The notes: generated by a model from the sequence alone, not told the origin. A DNA stretch of 64,000 nt from JANRLT01 sp041736895 (GCA_041736895.1 JBGSSS010000095.1:1-64000), one strand, 5' to 3'; counted from the stretch's first letter, positions 49,723 through 58,512 are shown. Numbers and translations: made by a program.

Positions 49723-50640
49723 TTATTCCAATTTCACCCGCGGATCGAGCCAGGAATACGACAGATCGACGAGGAAATTGAGCGTGTAAAGGATCAACGT
49801 GTAAAGCAACACGAGCCCCATGCAGAGCGTGTAGTCGTAAGTGAGTGCCGCTTGGACGAAATGCGTGCCCAGCCCTGGAATGCCAAAGGTCTGCTCGATT
49901 ACCAACGACCCGGTCAGGATTCCAGCCGCCGCGGGACCAAGATACGTCACGACGGGCAGCAACGCGCCGCGGAGGGCGTGACGGATGACAATGCGGGATG
50001 GCGAAAGCCCCTTGGCCATCGCCGTGCGGAGATAATCTTGGCCGAGGACTTCGAGCATGCTCGTGCGCGTCAGCCGCGCGATGTAGGCCGTGTAAGGAGC
50101 CGCGAGACAGCACACCGGCAGGATCAATTGTTCGGGCGTGCCCCAGCCGGCCGGCGGAAACCAATGCAACGTAAAGGCAAACAGCAGCACGGCCAAACTG
50201 GCCAGAATAAAATTCGGCACCGCGATGCCGATCGTCGCGAGCGCCATGAGCGACGTGTCGACGATCCCGCCGCGCCGCAGTGCGGCGATCACGCCGATGG
50301 TCACTCCGACCACGATCGCAATCGCCAGCGAGAGACACCCGAGCGCGGCAGAAATCGGCAGTCCTTCGCGTATGAAATAACTAACCCGCAGGTCAGGCAT
50401 CTTGATGCTGTAGCCCAAATCCCCGCGTAGATAACTCGCGATTGCCAGCCAATATTGCTCACCGAGCGACTTGTCTAAGTGGTAGCGGGCTTCCAAAACT
50501 TTCTTCGCCGCCGGCGTGAGGGTGCGTTCGCCATCGAACGGCCCCCCCTTGGTGTTCCGCATCAAAAAAAACGAGATCGTAAAAACCATCCACAGCGTCA
50601 GGACGAGCCAGACCGCGCGGCGAACGACGAAACGCATCAT
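49723..50640 (-). CDS. oppB: Peptide ABC transporter permease (OppB/DppB-like)
   Basis: 305-residue inner-membrane permease. N-terminal RRAVWLVLTLWMVFTISFFL (TM1), the OppB-type loop YHLDKSLGEQYWLAIASYLRGDLGYSI, and the EAA-like segment DYLRTAMAKGLSPSRIVIRHALRGALLPV. C-terminal LNFLVDLSYSWLDPRVKLE is typical of the family. The start ATGATG overlaps the oppA stop (ATGA), so oppA and oppB are translationally coupled. Confidence 0.94.
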   Translation of the reverse strand: MMRFVVRRAVWLVLTLWMVFTISFFLMRNTKGGPFDGERTLTPAAKKVLEARYHLDKSLGEQYWLAIASYLRGDLGYSIKMPDLRVSYFIREGLPISAALGCLSLAIAIVVGVTIGVIAALRRGGIVDTSLMALATIGIAVPNFILASLAVLLFAFTLHWFPPAGWGTPEQLILPVCCLAAPYTAYIARLTRTSMLEVLGQDYLRTAMAKGLSPSRIVIRHALRGALLPVVTYLGPAAAGILTGSLVIEQTFGIPGLGTHFVQAALTYDYTLCMGLVLLYTLILYTLNFLVDLSYSWLDPRVKLE

Positions 50641-52562
50641 GGGCGCAGCTCCTCGGCCAGAACTTGCGCCTTTTTCTCTTGATCGATGCTGATGTATTTC
50701 AGCGGGTGGATATCGTGAAAGTTCGGGTAAACACCATTGACATAAGTCCGCGACATTCCGGTACTCATGTCGAAGTACAGCGGAAGGAACGGCAGTTCTT
50801 CCATGAGCAGCGTTTCAGCTTCATGCAGCATCGTGCGGCGTTTTTTTTCATCGGCTTCGTTGCGGATTTTATCAAGGAGCGCATCGTATTGCTCATTTTT
50901 CCAGCCGGTGTTGTTTTGCAAGGAAGAGCCTTCGAACAACCCGATGAAGGCGTAGGGATCGTTGTAATCGCCAACCCAGCCGGCCCGCGAAATTTCGTAT
51001 TCCAGGGCGGTCATGTTCTTCAAATAAGACCCCCATTCCAACGAGTCCAAGACGATCCGCACGCCCAAATGACGCTGCCATTCGGACTGAATGAATTGGG
51101 CCACGGCACTGTGCAGTTCGTGGTTGTTAAATTGCAAATGCAGCGTTAGCGGATGCTGGGCGTCGATCGTGTGGCCTTCGGCGCGGAGTTCGTCGCACGC
51201 TTCGAGGAACAGTTTCTTGGCCGCCGCGGGATCGTAGCCCGGTCCAAGCGACGGATCGTGGTTGTCGATGACCGGCGAGACCAGATTCCGGGCCGGCTGT
51301 TGGCCGCCGCGGACGATGGTGTCGCAGATCGCCTGCTTGTCGATTGCCATGTTGAGCGCATGGCGCAGCTTCTTGTTCTTGATCAGCGGATTGGTCACGT
51401 TCAGGCGGTAAAAAGACGTCGTGATGTAAGGGGCCGGATTGAAATCCTCCCGCTTTAGCCGCTTCAGTTCGGCCATCACCGACGGCGGAACGCGCTCGAT
51501 CCAATCGGCCTTGCCGCTGAGATACATGTTGAGCGCGGTGCTAGTCCCCTCGAGCGAAAGGAAATCGACGGTATTGAGTTGTACTTTATCGGCGTCCCAA
51601 TACTGGTCATTTTTCACAACGCGAAGCCGCTCCCGAAACCGATGATGCTGCAACTTGAACGGGCCGTTACAGACCATGTTCTCCGGCCGCGTCCAGTTCT
51701 CTTTGTATTGTTCGACACACTTGCGGTTGACGGGGGAGTAAGGATAAAACCCCATCAATTCCAAGAAATAGGGCACCGGATGTTTGAGCACAATTTCGAG
51801 TGTGTACTCGTCGAGCGCGCGGATGGGAACCTGATCGAAATCGAGGGCCAGCCCCGTGTAGCGACGGCTCCTCTCTTTGCTCGGATGAAAGCTCTGAACT
51901 TTGCCATCGACCTCGACCAGGTATTCAGGCGTTGAGTCGAATTCCGGTTTTCCGTCGGGCTTCGTGGGCTTGGTGCTTGGAACCTGACGAATTTCGCGGA
52001 GCTTGCCTTTGAGAATTTTGTGCTTGCTATTCAAGGCCGTGTTCAGAAGCAATTTTTCGTCCGCGGGAATTTGCTCTTCGTCACTCAACTCGATCTCGAG
52101 GGGATCACCGACGTTGAGTTCCAACTTCGTGTAGCGATCCGCGTTGACGATGTACCACAACTCGTGCGAATACGGCGAAGCCGTGAGAGGGTGCAAGACG
52201 CGGCGCATCGAGTAGACAAAATCCTCGGCCGTCATCGGCGAGCCATCGCTCCAGCGCGCGTTTTTACGCAGATGAAAGATATAACGCTTGCCGTCATCGA
52301 GAATATCCCAGTCTTCGGCCACCCCAGGGATTGGCTTGAGCGTTCTGGGATCATGGGCGCAGAGCCCCTCGAAGAGAGACCAGAGAACGCGGCCTTCGGG
52401 GACACCCTCGGCTTGGGCCGGGTCGAGGGTTTTGACCTCGGTATTATTGCAAATTGTGTAATCAGCGGGTGGGAGTTCGGTCTTCTTCAGCCACAGCCAA
52501 ATCCCGCCGATCCCCGCTAGGAACACCAGGATCGGCCACCAGCGAAGCAGGGAATTTCCCAC
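50637..52562 (-). CDS. oppA: Oligopeptide ABC transporter substrate-binding protein (OppA/DppA-like), membrane-anchored
   Basis: 641-residue extracytoplasmic peptide-binding protein (family 5). The N-terminal helix LRWWPILVFLAGIGGIWLWL lacks both a signal-peptidase I site and a lipobox, so it probably stays as an uncleaved membrane anchor. Family motifs: EVKTLDPAQAEGVPEGRVLW, GSPMTAEDFVYSMRRVLHP, MVCNGPFKL, TTSFYRLNVTNPLIKNKKLRHALNMAID. An insert (about 150-235: EIELSDEEQIPADEKLLLNT, DGKPEFDSTPEYLVEVDGKV) is longer than usual. First gene of the operon. Confidence 0.92.
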   Translation of the reverse strand: MGNSLLRWWPILVFLAGIGGIWLWLKKTELPPADYTICNNTEVKTLDPAQAEGVPEGRVLWSLFEGLCAHDPRTLKPIPGVAEDWDILDDGKRYIFHLRKNARWSDGSPMTAEDFVYSMRRVLHPLTASPYSHELWYIVNADRYTKLELNVGDPLEIELSDEEQIPADEKLLLNTALNSKHKILKGKLREIRQVPSTKPTKPDGKPEFDSTPEYLVEVDGKVQSFHPSKERSRRYTGLALDFDQVPIRALDEYTLEIVLKHPVPYFLELMGFYPYSPVNRKCVEQYKENWTRPENMVCNGPFKLQHHRFRERLRVVKNDQYWDADKVQLNTVDFLSLEGTSTALNMYLSGKADWIERVPPSVMAELKRLKREDFNPAPYITTSFYRLNVTNPLIKNKKLRHALNMAIDKQAICDTIVRGGQQPARNLVSPVIDNHDPSLGPGYDPAAAKKLFLEACDELRAEGHTIDAQHPLTLHLQFNNHELHSAVAQFIQSEWQRHLGVRIVLDSLEWGSYLKNMTALEYEISRAGWVGDYNDPYAFIGLFEGSSLQNNTGWKNEQYDALLDKIRNEADEKKRRTMLHEAETLLMEELPFLPLYFDMSTGMSRTYVNGVYPNFHDIHPLKYISIDQEKKAQVLAEELRP

Positions 52563-52787
52563 GAATGGGTCCGTTTTTTAGAAATACGATGGAAAAATTA
52601 CGCTCCCCTGTATAGTAACGATCAGAATAATTTGGGCAATCAAGCCTTTTCTGTTTTCAAGCATAATAACTGTATCTATCGGAATTTAGCCATTCTTAAG
52701 CTTCTACGCTTGCACGAACTTGGCATTGCTACGACAATTTGGCAAGGCCGTGGGGGCCTCTTATCTTCTCTTAGCAGGATCTACAAA
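52563..52787. other. Divergent intergenic region, opp operon / ArsR regulator
   Basis: 225 nt between the oppA start (-) and the ArsR start (+). AT-rich compared with its surroundings, as expected for back-to-back promoters; a CATAAT-like hexamer is at 52664-52669, but no paired -35 element is convincing. The ArsR protein next door could bind here; that is inference. Confidence 0.4.
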
Positions 52788-53180
52788 GTGTCTGCAATCA
52801 CCGCAGTTCTACCGGTTTCGGGCCTGCTGAATTCTTCTAATACCGAAGGAACAGCTCGCGTGGCTTACAATTCTCAGGAACTCAAGGATCTCGTCGAGTT
52901 TTTTAAAGTCTTGAGCGATGAAACACGGCTCAAAATTTTGCAATACTTGGCGCATCAGTCCGAGTTGCATGTGCGAGCACTGTGCGAACTGCTCAAACAG
53001 AGCCAGCCGGCGGTGAGCCATCATCTTGCGCTTCTCCGCATGGTAGGACTCATTGAGTGCCACCGCGATGGTAAACACAACTATTACCATCTCGTCCCGA
53101 GCCGGTTCCGCGAAGTTCAAGAAACTCTCACCGGAACCAAACCGGCGCTCGCACTCTGGTCCAAGCTTTTCGCGAGCTAA
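52788..53180 (+). CDS. ArsR-family winged-helix transcriptional regulator
   Basis: 130 residues from the GTG at 52788 (AGGA 8 nt upstream); a TTG-started longer frame from 52632 has no ribosome site and adds a leucine-rich leader with no known match. The winged helix is clear: ELKDLVEFFKVLSDETRLKI (helix 1-2), ELHVRALCELLKQSQPAVSH (recognition region, 59-78), HHLALLRMVGLIECHRDGKH (wing). The metal-binding ELCVCDL motif of SmtB/ArsR is absent (ELHVRALC), so it is likely not a classic metal sensor. Divergent from the opp operon and convergent with the TlpA-like gene. Confidence 0.88.
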   Translation: MSAITAVLPVSGLLNSSNTEGTARVAYNSQELKDLVEFFKVLSDETRLKILQYLAHQSELHVRALCELLKQSQPAVSHHLALLRMVGLIECHRDGKHNYYHLVPSRFREVQETLTGTKPALALWSKLFAS

Positions 53181-53218
53181 ACCAACAACAACCAAAATGT
53201 CCGATTGCGTTTGGGCTG

Positions 53219-53788
53219 TTACTGTTTGAGCAGCTTCGCCACCGCTTCGCCGACTTGTTCGTAGCTGAATTGCTTGCCCGGTTCGCTGTTGTCGAAGAGC
53301 TTGTGCAGTTTGCCCTGCGCGTCGTAGACGAAGACGCCGGGGATCGAGGTAAGCCCCATCTTTTCGTGGAGTTCATCAGCATCGAGCTTCACGAGCAAGT
53401 TGGTGAAGCGCGCATCGACCTTGGTCAGAAACTCGCGCACTGGTTTGTAGGTCTTCTCGGGATCTGACGTTTCTTCGTAGTCGAAACTGAGTGAAACGCA
53501 CTTTACCTTGTCGCCCGCATGTTTCTTGCTGAGTTCGACAAGGTGCGGAAACTCTTTCTTGCACGGCGCGCAATAAGTCGCCCAGCAATCGACGACGACG
53601 ACGTTCCCTTGCTGCTGTTTGAGCCAGGTTTGAAATTCGTCCCAGGTCACGATTTTCAGCTCCACCGCTGGTGTTTCCGCGGCTTTTGTCACGGGCGGTT
53701 CCGCCGCATAACCCCAAGCGCCAGCAACCATGTTGAACAAGGCATATGCCAGAATCGAAAAGGCTTTCTTGCAGTCCGTCGTGGCCAT
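53219..53788 (-). CDS. TlpA-like thioredoxin-family protein, secreted
   Basis: 189 residues from the ATG at 53788 (GGAG 8 nt upstream; the frame opens earlier at 53824). N-terminal signal (FSILAYALFNMVAGAWGYAA|EPP). Thioredoxin fold with WATYCAPCKKEFPHLV: Cys73 and Cys76 as the redox pair. Then VKCVSLSFDYEE, LTSIPGVFVYDAQGKL (cis-Pro). A TlpA/ResA-type periplasmic thiol reductase or peroxiredoxin-like protein is the likely role. No cytochrome maturation genes adjacent. Confidence 0.9.
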   Translation of the reverse strand: MATTDCKKAFSILAYALFNMVAGAWGYAAEPPVTKAAETPAVELKIVTWDEFQTWLKQQQGNVVVVDCWATYCAPCKKEFPHLVELSKKHAGDKVKCVSLSFDYEETSDPEKTYKPVREFLTKVDARFTNLLVKLDADELHEKMGLTSIPGVFVYDAQGKLHKLFDNSEPGKQFSYEQVGEAVAKLLKQ

Positions 53789-53885
53789 GTGATCGCTCCA
53801 GAAGCGGTGGTGGTCAATTTGCATGGCTCGTCGGGGAGCCGTTCTTTACTATGATGGGGCAGATTGTGCTGCAAGGCAACTCATT

Positions 53886-53959
53886 AGCCTGACAAGAAGG
53901 AAAAAGGGAAAAGGAAAAAGGTAGCATCGCCCACCTTTTCCCTTTTTCCTTTTCCCTTC
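53886..53959. repeat. Purine/pyrimidine hairpin (GAAGGAAAAAGG type)
   Basis: AAGAAGGAAAAAGGGAAAAG and on, a short loop, then CCTTTTCCCTTTTTCCTTTT and on. Same family as 17252-17312 and 54508-54580. It lies between two divergent genes. Confidence 0.65.
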
Positions 53960-53995
53960 AAACTTGATAGCGATCAATTTCTTCGATTCAGTGTC

Positions 53996-54511
53996 TTGGA
54001 TTTTCTGCCCGTGGCTCGATTCGAACATCTCCGACATCTTCCCCCAAGTTCGCTCGAACGGCCTCGCGAAATTATCGTCGCCTGCGCGCCGCTGCGCAGT
54101 CACATCAATGTCTCGCACATCCTCCGCACGGCCGGTTGTTGCGGCGTGACTCGGGTCATTGCTTGCGGCGCGGCCAAGGTCATCGAGCGCATCGCCCGCG
54201 ACGGGGCGGACACCGTTCAGCTCGAAGTCCATCGCACCTTGCCGCCGGTGTTGAAGCAGCTCAAGCTCGATGGTTACACGCTCGTCGGCTTGGAGCAAAC
54301 GACCAATGCTGAATCGATCTACGAGTTTGCCTTTCCGCGCAAGATGGTCCTCGTGGTCGGAAACGAGCGCTTGGGTCTGACGCCCGAAGAACTGCAGTGG
54401 CTCGATCGCGTCGTCGAGATTCCCGTTTATGGGTTGCCGCACAGTTACAACGTGCATACTTCGACGGCGATGGCGCTGTATGAGTATTGCAAACAGTACC
54501 CGCGGGGATGA
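53996..54511 (+). CDS. SpoU/TrmH-family RNA 2'-O-ribose methyltransferase
   Basis: SPOUT-class RNA methyltransferase that modifies the 2'-OH of a tRNA or rRNA nucleotide. 171 residues. Motif 1 reads INVSHILRTAGCCGVTRVIA (NxxxxxRxA), motif 2 MVLVVGNERLGL, motif 3 EIPVYGLPHSYNVHTSTAMA with the Asn-Val-xx-Ser/Thr pattern. The start is unclear: a TTG at 53996 opens the frame, right after a long hairpin, and no ribosome site is obvious. The protein lacks an N-terminal RNA-binding extension. Target RNA unknown. Confidence 0.87.
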   Translation: MDFLPVARFEHLRHLPPSSLERPREIIVACAPLRSHINVSHILRTAGCCGVTRVIACGAAKVIERIARDGADTVQLEVHRTLPPVLKQLKLDGYTLVGLEQTTNAESIYEFAFPRKMVLVVGNERLGLTPEELQWLDRVVEIPVYGLPHSYNVHTSTAMALYEYCKQYPRG

Positions 54512-54580
54512 AAGGGAAAGGAGGAAGGAAAAAGGGATAATGTAGAGAGCACCACCTTTTTCCTTTTCCCTTCTTCCTTT
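54508..54580. repeat. Purine/pyrimidine hairpin (GAAGGAAAAAGG type)
   Basis: GAAAGGGAAAGGAGGAAGGA and on pairs with CCTTTTTCCTTTTCCCTTCT and on around a short loop. It overlaps the SpoU stop codon (TGA at 54509-54511). Confidence 0.65.
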
Positions 54581-54752
54581 GAGCAATCAAACGTTGCGAG
54601 AAACGCGATTGTCGTTGTTTATCGCAGCTTTTCGCCCCTTCTAAAGAACTCGCGGCGAAACTAAAATAACGCGTTAGGCTGCGGCCTTCCGCTCGCTTGC
54701 GGAGTTTCGCATTCGTGCTTTTCCGTTATTAATTTTTGAAGGCGAGTTTCAC

Positions 54753-56042
54753 GTGTCCGGGACCTGTGTCATTGGGTTGCAGTGGGGTGATGAAGACAAA
54801 GGGAAACTCGTCGATCTGCTGACCGAGTCGCATGATTTCGTCGTCCGCTATCAAGGGGGCGCCAACGCCGGACACACCGTTGTTGCTGGCGATCAGGTCT
54901 ACAAGCTCTCGCTCATCCCCAGCGGTATCCTCAATCCCAAGGTCACCTCGGTCATCACCGGCGGCGTGGTGTTGAACCCGCCGAGCATCCTGGGCGAGAT
55001 CGACCAACTCGTCGCGCGGAATGTCGAGGTCGGCAAGAATCTCATCATTAGCGACCGCGCGCATGTGATCTTCCCCTGGCACATGGCCGAAGATCGCGCG
55101 ATGGATAGCGATGTCTCCGGCGGCGAAGCGATCGGCTCGACGCAGCGCGGGATTGGCCCTTGCTATCGCGACAAAGTCGGCCGCGCGCACGCGATTCGCC
55201 TCGGCGATCTCTACCGCGATGATTTCCGCGACCGTGTGCAACATGTTGTCGCGGCCAAGAATAAGATGCTGCCTGTGTGGGCTGGTCCGAAAGCCGAACT
55301 CCTCGACGCCGACAAGATCGCCACGGAATACCTGGGTTATGCCGAACGCTTGAAACCATACGTTGGCGATACGACGGGGCTGTTGCTCAATGCGGCCGAG
55401 AGCGGCAAGCGACTGTTGTTCGAGGGTGCACAAGGTGCTTTGCTCGACATCGACCACGGAACCTTTCCGTATGTGACGAGCAGCAACAGCTCGGGCGTTG
55501 GTGTCTCGAGCGGTTCCGGTGTGCCGGCGAAATGGATCAGCCGCATTCTGGGCGTCGTTAAGGCTTACAACACGCGCGTCGGCGGCGGTCCATTCCCAAC
55601 CGAACAGAACAACGATATCGGCCAGCACATTCGCGACCGCGGCAACGAATACGGCACCGTGACCAAGCGTCCGCGCCGCTGCGGTTGGTTCGATGCGGTT
55701 GCCGCGCGATACACGTCGCGTTTGAGCGGCGTCGATGGCATCGCGGTGATGCTACTTGATGTGCTGAGCGAGTTACCCGAGATCAAGGTCTGCACGGCGT
55801 ACGAAGTCAACGGCAAGCGGGTCACCGATTTCCCTAGCCAGTTGGATGACTTGCGTGTCGCGCAGCCAATTTACGAAACGCTCCCGGGCTGGCAGTCCGA
55901 GATCACCAGCGTGCGCAAGTTTGCGGATTTGCCGGCGAAGGCCCAATCCTACGTCAAACGCCTCGGCGAACTCGTCGGTCAGCCGGTAGATGTCGTTTCC
56001 GTCGGTCCGGATCGTGCGCAGACGATGTGGATCCGGCCGTAA
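54753..56042 (+). CDS. purA: Adenylosuccinate synthetase, with a Gly15-to-Asp change in the P-loop-like motif
   Basis: Makes adenylosuccinate from IMP, GTP and aspartate, the first step from IMP to AMP. 429 residues from a GTG (GAAGG about 10 nt upstream). Landmarks: VIGLQWGDEDKGKLVDLLTE, YQGGANAGHTVV (catalytic His41), QRGIGPCYRDKVGR, LFEGAQGALLDIDHGTFPYV then SSNSSG, KRPRRCGWFDAVAARY and C-terminal VSVGPDRAQTM. Asp13 and His41 (E. coli numbering) are intact. Gly15 of the almost invariant GDEGKGK is Asp here (codon GAC, 54795-54797). In E. coli, Gly15 changes impair the enzyme, so either this variant tolerates it or there is a reading difference. Confidence 0.93.
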   Translation: MSGTCVIGLQWGDEDKGKLVDLLTESHDFVVRYQGGANAGHTVVAGDQVYKLSLIPSGILNPKVTSVITGGVVLNPPSILGEIDQLVARNVEVGKNLIISDRAHVIFPWHMAEDRAMDSDVSGGEAIGSTQRGIGPCYRDKVGRAHAIRLGDLYRDDFRDRVQHVVAAKNKMLPVWAGPKAELLDADKIATEYLGYAERLKPYVGDTTGLLLNAAESGKRLLFEGAQGALLDIDHGTFPYVTSSNSSGVGVSSGSGVPAKWISRILGVVKAYNTRVGGGPFPTEQNNDIGQHIRDRGNEYGTVTKRPRRCGWFDAVAARYTSRLSGVDGIAVMLLDVLSELPEIKVCTAYEVNGKRVTDFPSQLDDLRVAQPIYETLPGWQSEITSVRKFADLPAKAQSYVKRLGELVGQPVDVVSVGPDRAQTMWIRP

Positions 56043-56136
56043 AACTCGTTTCTCATCACAAAAGCCAGTGTTCTCTGAATTGTTGCCTTGAACAACAGCG
56101 TTGTTATAATTAAAATTAACAGCAGGGAGCATAGGA

Positions 56137-56370
56137 ATGCCCTACTTCGAGTTTTTGTGGTCGGAAGAAACGATCGATCACCTTGCCGAGCATGATGTTT
56201 CGCAAGATGAATTTGAACGGATCGTCCAGTCTCCGGTTTCGACCAGCGAAAGTTATTCGAGCGGGCTGCCGGCGGCGTTTGGTTATACCGATGACGGGCG
56301 TTTCGTCATTTGCGTTTTCGAACATCTGGATTCGGTCCTTGTTTTGCCGGTCACGGCCTACGAAATCTAA
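56137..56370 (+). CDS. BrnT-like small toxin candidate (77 aa)
   Basis: 77 residues with the BrnT/DUF4258-like RelE-type pattern: FLWSEETIDHLAEHDVSQDE (helices with the His-x-Val-Ser-xx-Glu part), SYSSGLPAAFGYTDDGRFVI (Gly-x-Thr-xx-Gly-Arg strand), CVFEHLDSVLVLPVTAYEI. It lies 10 nt upstream of an XRE-type regulator, the gene order of a toxin-antitoxin pair. The family usually contains active-site Arg/His/Tyr residues; only part of these can be aligned by eye. A toxin role is a hypothesis. Confidence 0.65.
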   Translation: MPYFEFLWSEETIDHLAEHDVSQDEFERIVQSPVSTSESYSSGLPAAFGYTDDGRFVICVFEHLDSVLVLPVTAYEI

Positions 56371-56380
56371 AGGAGTTCTC

Positions 56381-56731
56381 ATGGCCAAGCGAATCACGGG
56401 TAAGTTAACTCCGGAGCAGCAAAAACTTTTGACTGAAAAACGCGCGGCTGCTGAAAAATATAAGCCGCAGTGGCAATCCGAAGGAAAATTGATCAAGCGC
56501 CGGCATGAGCAAATGCTTGCGGATCTCGCCGATGTATTTCGCAGTTTACGCGCCGAACGAGAACGCCAAGGCCTCAGCTTGGCCGATGTTGCGCAGCGTA
56601 CTGGGATTCCGAGAGAGTCGATTTGTCGTCTGGAGAATCTGGAAAAAGGCAATTTCGAGATCTTCACGGTACAGCGCTATGCCGAAGCCTTGGGTTTGAA
56701 AATCCAAGTGGCACTCGTTCCGGCCGCATGA
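56381..56731 (+). CDS. XRE-family HTH regulator, likely antitoxin
   Basis: 116 residues from the ATG at 56381 (AGGAG 6 nt upstream); the frame is open from 56183 but runs through the other gene. The N-terminus is Lys/Glu-rich (about 1-45) and the C-terminal XRE HTH (about 50-110) reads VFRSLRAERERQGLSLADVA, QRTGIPRESICRLENLEKGN, EIFTVQRYAEALGLKIQVAL. Placed 10 nt after the BrnT-like gene and only 3 nt before the uppS start. It probably represses the pair and, if transcription runs on, affects uppS. Confidence 0.8.
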   Translation: MAKRITGKLTPEQQKLLTEKRAAAEKYKPQWQSEGKLIKRRHEQMLADLADVFRSLRAERERQGLSLADVAQRTGIPRESICRLENLEKGNFEIFTVQRYAEALGLKIQVALVPAA

Positions 56732-56734
56732 CCA

Positions 56735-57508
56735 ATGATCCCATTTCCCACTATCGCCGATTCCGTTGCTGCGGTTGACCCGCTGGCCGGGATTCCGCGC
56801 GAGCGGTTGCCGCGGCATGTGGCGATCATCATGGACGGTAACGGCCGCTGGGCTCAGCGCCAGGGCTTACCCCGCATCGAAGGTCATCGTCGTGGCGTCG
56901 CCAGTGTGCGGCGGATCACCGAAGAGTGCGCGCGGCTGAAGCTCGAACAACTAACGCTTTATTGCCTGAGCAGCGAAAATTGGAAGCGACCGCAGCCGGA
57001 ACTCGATTTTCTCATGCATCTGCTCGAGCAGTACATGATCGAGGAACGCTCGACGATCTTGCAGCAAAACATCCGTGTCAAAACGATCGGCCGCCGCGAA
57101 GGGCTGCCGGAATCGACGCTCCGCGAGATCGACAAGACGATCGAGCTGTCGAGCAAGAACACGGGCCTTTGTCTCTGCCTGGCGATCAACTACGGCGGAC
57201 GCGGCGAGTTGCTGGACGCCGTGCGCTCGATCGCGCAAGACGTTGCGGCCAATACACTGCCGCTCGAAAAGATCGACGAGCAACTCCTGGCCGAACGGCT
57301 CTACACGGCCGGAATGCCGGACCCCGATCTGTTGATTCGCACGGCGGGCGAGTTGCGAATCAGCAACTTCTTGCTCTGGCAAATCAGTTACGCCGAACTC
57401 TGGATCACGGACCGCTGCTGGCCCGAGTTTCGCGAGGAGGAATTGCACACGGCGCTGCGGGAATATGCTTCGCGGGATCGCCGTTATGGCGGGTTGAAGT
57501 TGACGTAG
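56735..57508 (+). CDS. uppS: Isoprenyl transferase (undecaprenyl diphosphate synthase)
   Basis: Cis-prenyltransferase that builds the C55 carrier for cell-envelope synthesis. 257 residues. HVAIIMDGNGRWAQRQGLPR contains the catalytic Asp34 and the HxxGxxR pair follows (EGHRRGVASVRRIT). Then LYCLSSENWKRPQPEL, CLAINYGGRGELLDA, and PDPDLLIRTAGELRISNFLL with LWQISYAELW. Length is usual. Its start is 3 nt after the XRE gene stop, so it may be co-transcribed with that gene; cdsA follows. Confidence 0.95.
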   Translation: MIPFPTIADSVAAVDPLAGIPRERLPRHVAIIMDGNGRWAQRQGLPRIEGHRRGVASVRRITEECARLKLEQLTLYCLSSENWKRPQPELDFLMHLLEQYMIEERSTILQQNIRVKTIGRREGLPESTLREIDKTIELSSKNTGLCLCLAINYGGRGELLDAVRSIAQDVAANTLPLEKIDEQLLAERLYTAGMPDPDLLIRTAGELRISNFLLWQISYAELWITDRCWPEFREEELHTALREYASRDRRYGGLKLT

Positions 57509-57520
57509 AACTGCGGCTGA

Positions 57521-57563
57521 TGTTTTCCTTTCTCCTGTAATCCTGTCCCCTGTCTCCTGCCCC
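57521..57563 (+). repeat. Pyrimidine-rich CCTGT repeat
   Basis: TTTTCCTTTCTCCTGTAATC and on with repeated CCTGTC/TCCTG units, matching the right arms of 16003-16065 and 49629-49720, but no clear left arm. It runs up to the cdsA start. Confidence 0.5.
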
Positions 57564-57564
57564 T

Positions 57565-58512
57565 ATGCTTCGCTGGCGATTAATGCTTGGGGCTGCGTTG
57601 ATCGCCTTGCTGGTGCTGCTCTTTTGGCTCGAAGGGACGCAAGCCGCCGGCGCGCCGCCGCTGGCGTGGCTGTATCCATTACTGCTCACGGCTGCAGTGC
57701 TGGGGTCGCAGGACCTCGTCTATCTCTACGCCGCGCGGAAGTGGCAGCCGTCGAATGCGCTGCTGACTGTGGGCAATATGCTGTTGGTCACCGCAGCCGT
57801 GACGCCGTATTTGTTTCTGCCCGCCGGCCATGTGCTGGCGAAGTCTTGGGCTTGGCAGGCGGTCGTGTTTGGGTTGCTGGTCTTGGTCGTGTTCTTACGC
57901 GAGATGCGAAAGTACGAAGCCCCCGACAAATCGGTACTGAATCTGGCCCTCACGATCTTCGGCTGGAGTTACGTCGGCTGGCTGCTTGCGGTGCTCGTCG
58001 AATTGCGCGTCGGCCAATCGACGCCAGCCCACGGCATCCTGGCGATTGGAACACTGATCCTGTTCGTCAAACTCGGCGACACGGGCGCATATGCGATCGG
58101 CCGCTTGATCGGACGGCATAAGGTCACGCCGGTGTTGAGTCCAGGCAAGACCTGGGAAGGCGTCGCCGGCGCGGTCGTCTGGGCGATGCTCGGCGGTTGG
58201 GCGGTGGCAACGTGGTGGGTTCCGCAATTATCCTCCGCCGAAGCCAACCCGCTTGGAACTACCGCCGATCACCCAACGGCTTCGCTGCTTAGCAGCATTC
58301 CATTAACCGCCCGCTGGATCATCTACGGCGGCGTCATGGCAATTGTCGGCATGCTCGGCGACCTGGCCGAGTCCTTGCTCAAGCGTGACCTCGGTCGCAA
58401 AGACTCGAGCGATTGGCTGCCGGGGTTCGGCGGGACGCTCGATCTGTTGGATTCGATCCTTTTTGCCGGACCTGTGGCTTACGTCGTTTGGCAATCGGGG
58501 TGGTTGAGTTAG
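57565..58512 (+). CDS. cdsA: Phosphatidate cytidylyltransferase
   Basis: Makes CDP-diacylglycerol, the branch point of phospholipid synthesis. 315 residues, inner membrane, seven or eight hydrophobic segments. The family signature is visible: VKLGDTGAYAIGRLIGRHKV then TPVLSPGKTWEG, and GMLGDLAESLLKRDLGRKDS, then SSDWLPGFGGTLDLLDSI. The latter is the CdsA signature near the C-terminus. It follows uppS, the usual order in many bacteria. Confidence 0.94.
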   Translation: MLRWRLMLGAALIALLVLLFWLEGTQAAGAPPLAWLYPLLLTAAVLGSQDLVYLYAARKWQPSNALLTVGNMLLVTAAVTPYLFLPAGHVLAKSWAWQAVVFGLLVLVVFLREMRKYEAPDKSVLNLALTIFGWSYVGWLLAVLVELRVGQSTPAHGILAIGTLILFVKLGDTGAYAIGRLIGRHKVTPVLSPGKTWEGVAGAVVWAMLGGWAVATWWVPQLSSAEANPLGTTADHPTASLLSSIPLTARWIIYGGVMAIVGMLGDLAESLLKRDLGRKDSSDWLPGFGGTLDLLDSILFAGPVAYVVWQSGWLS

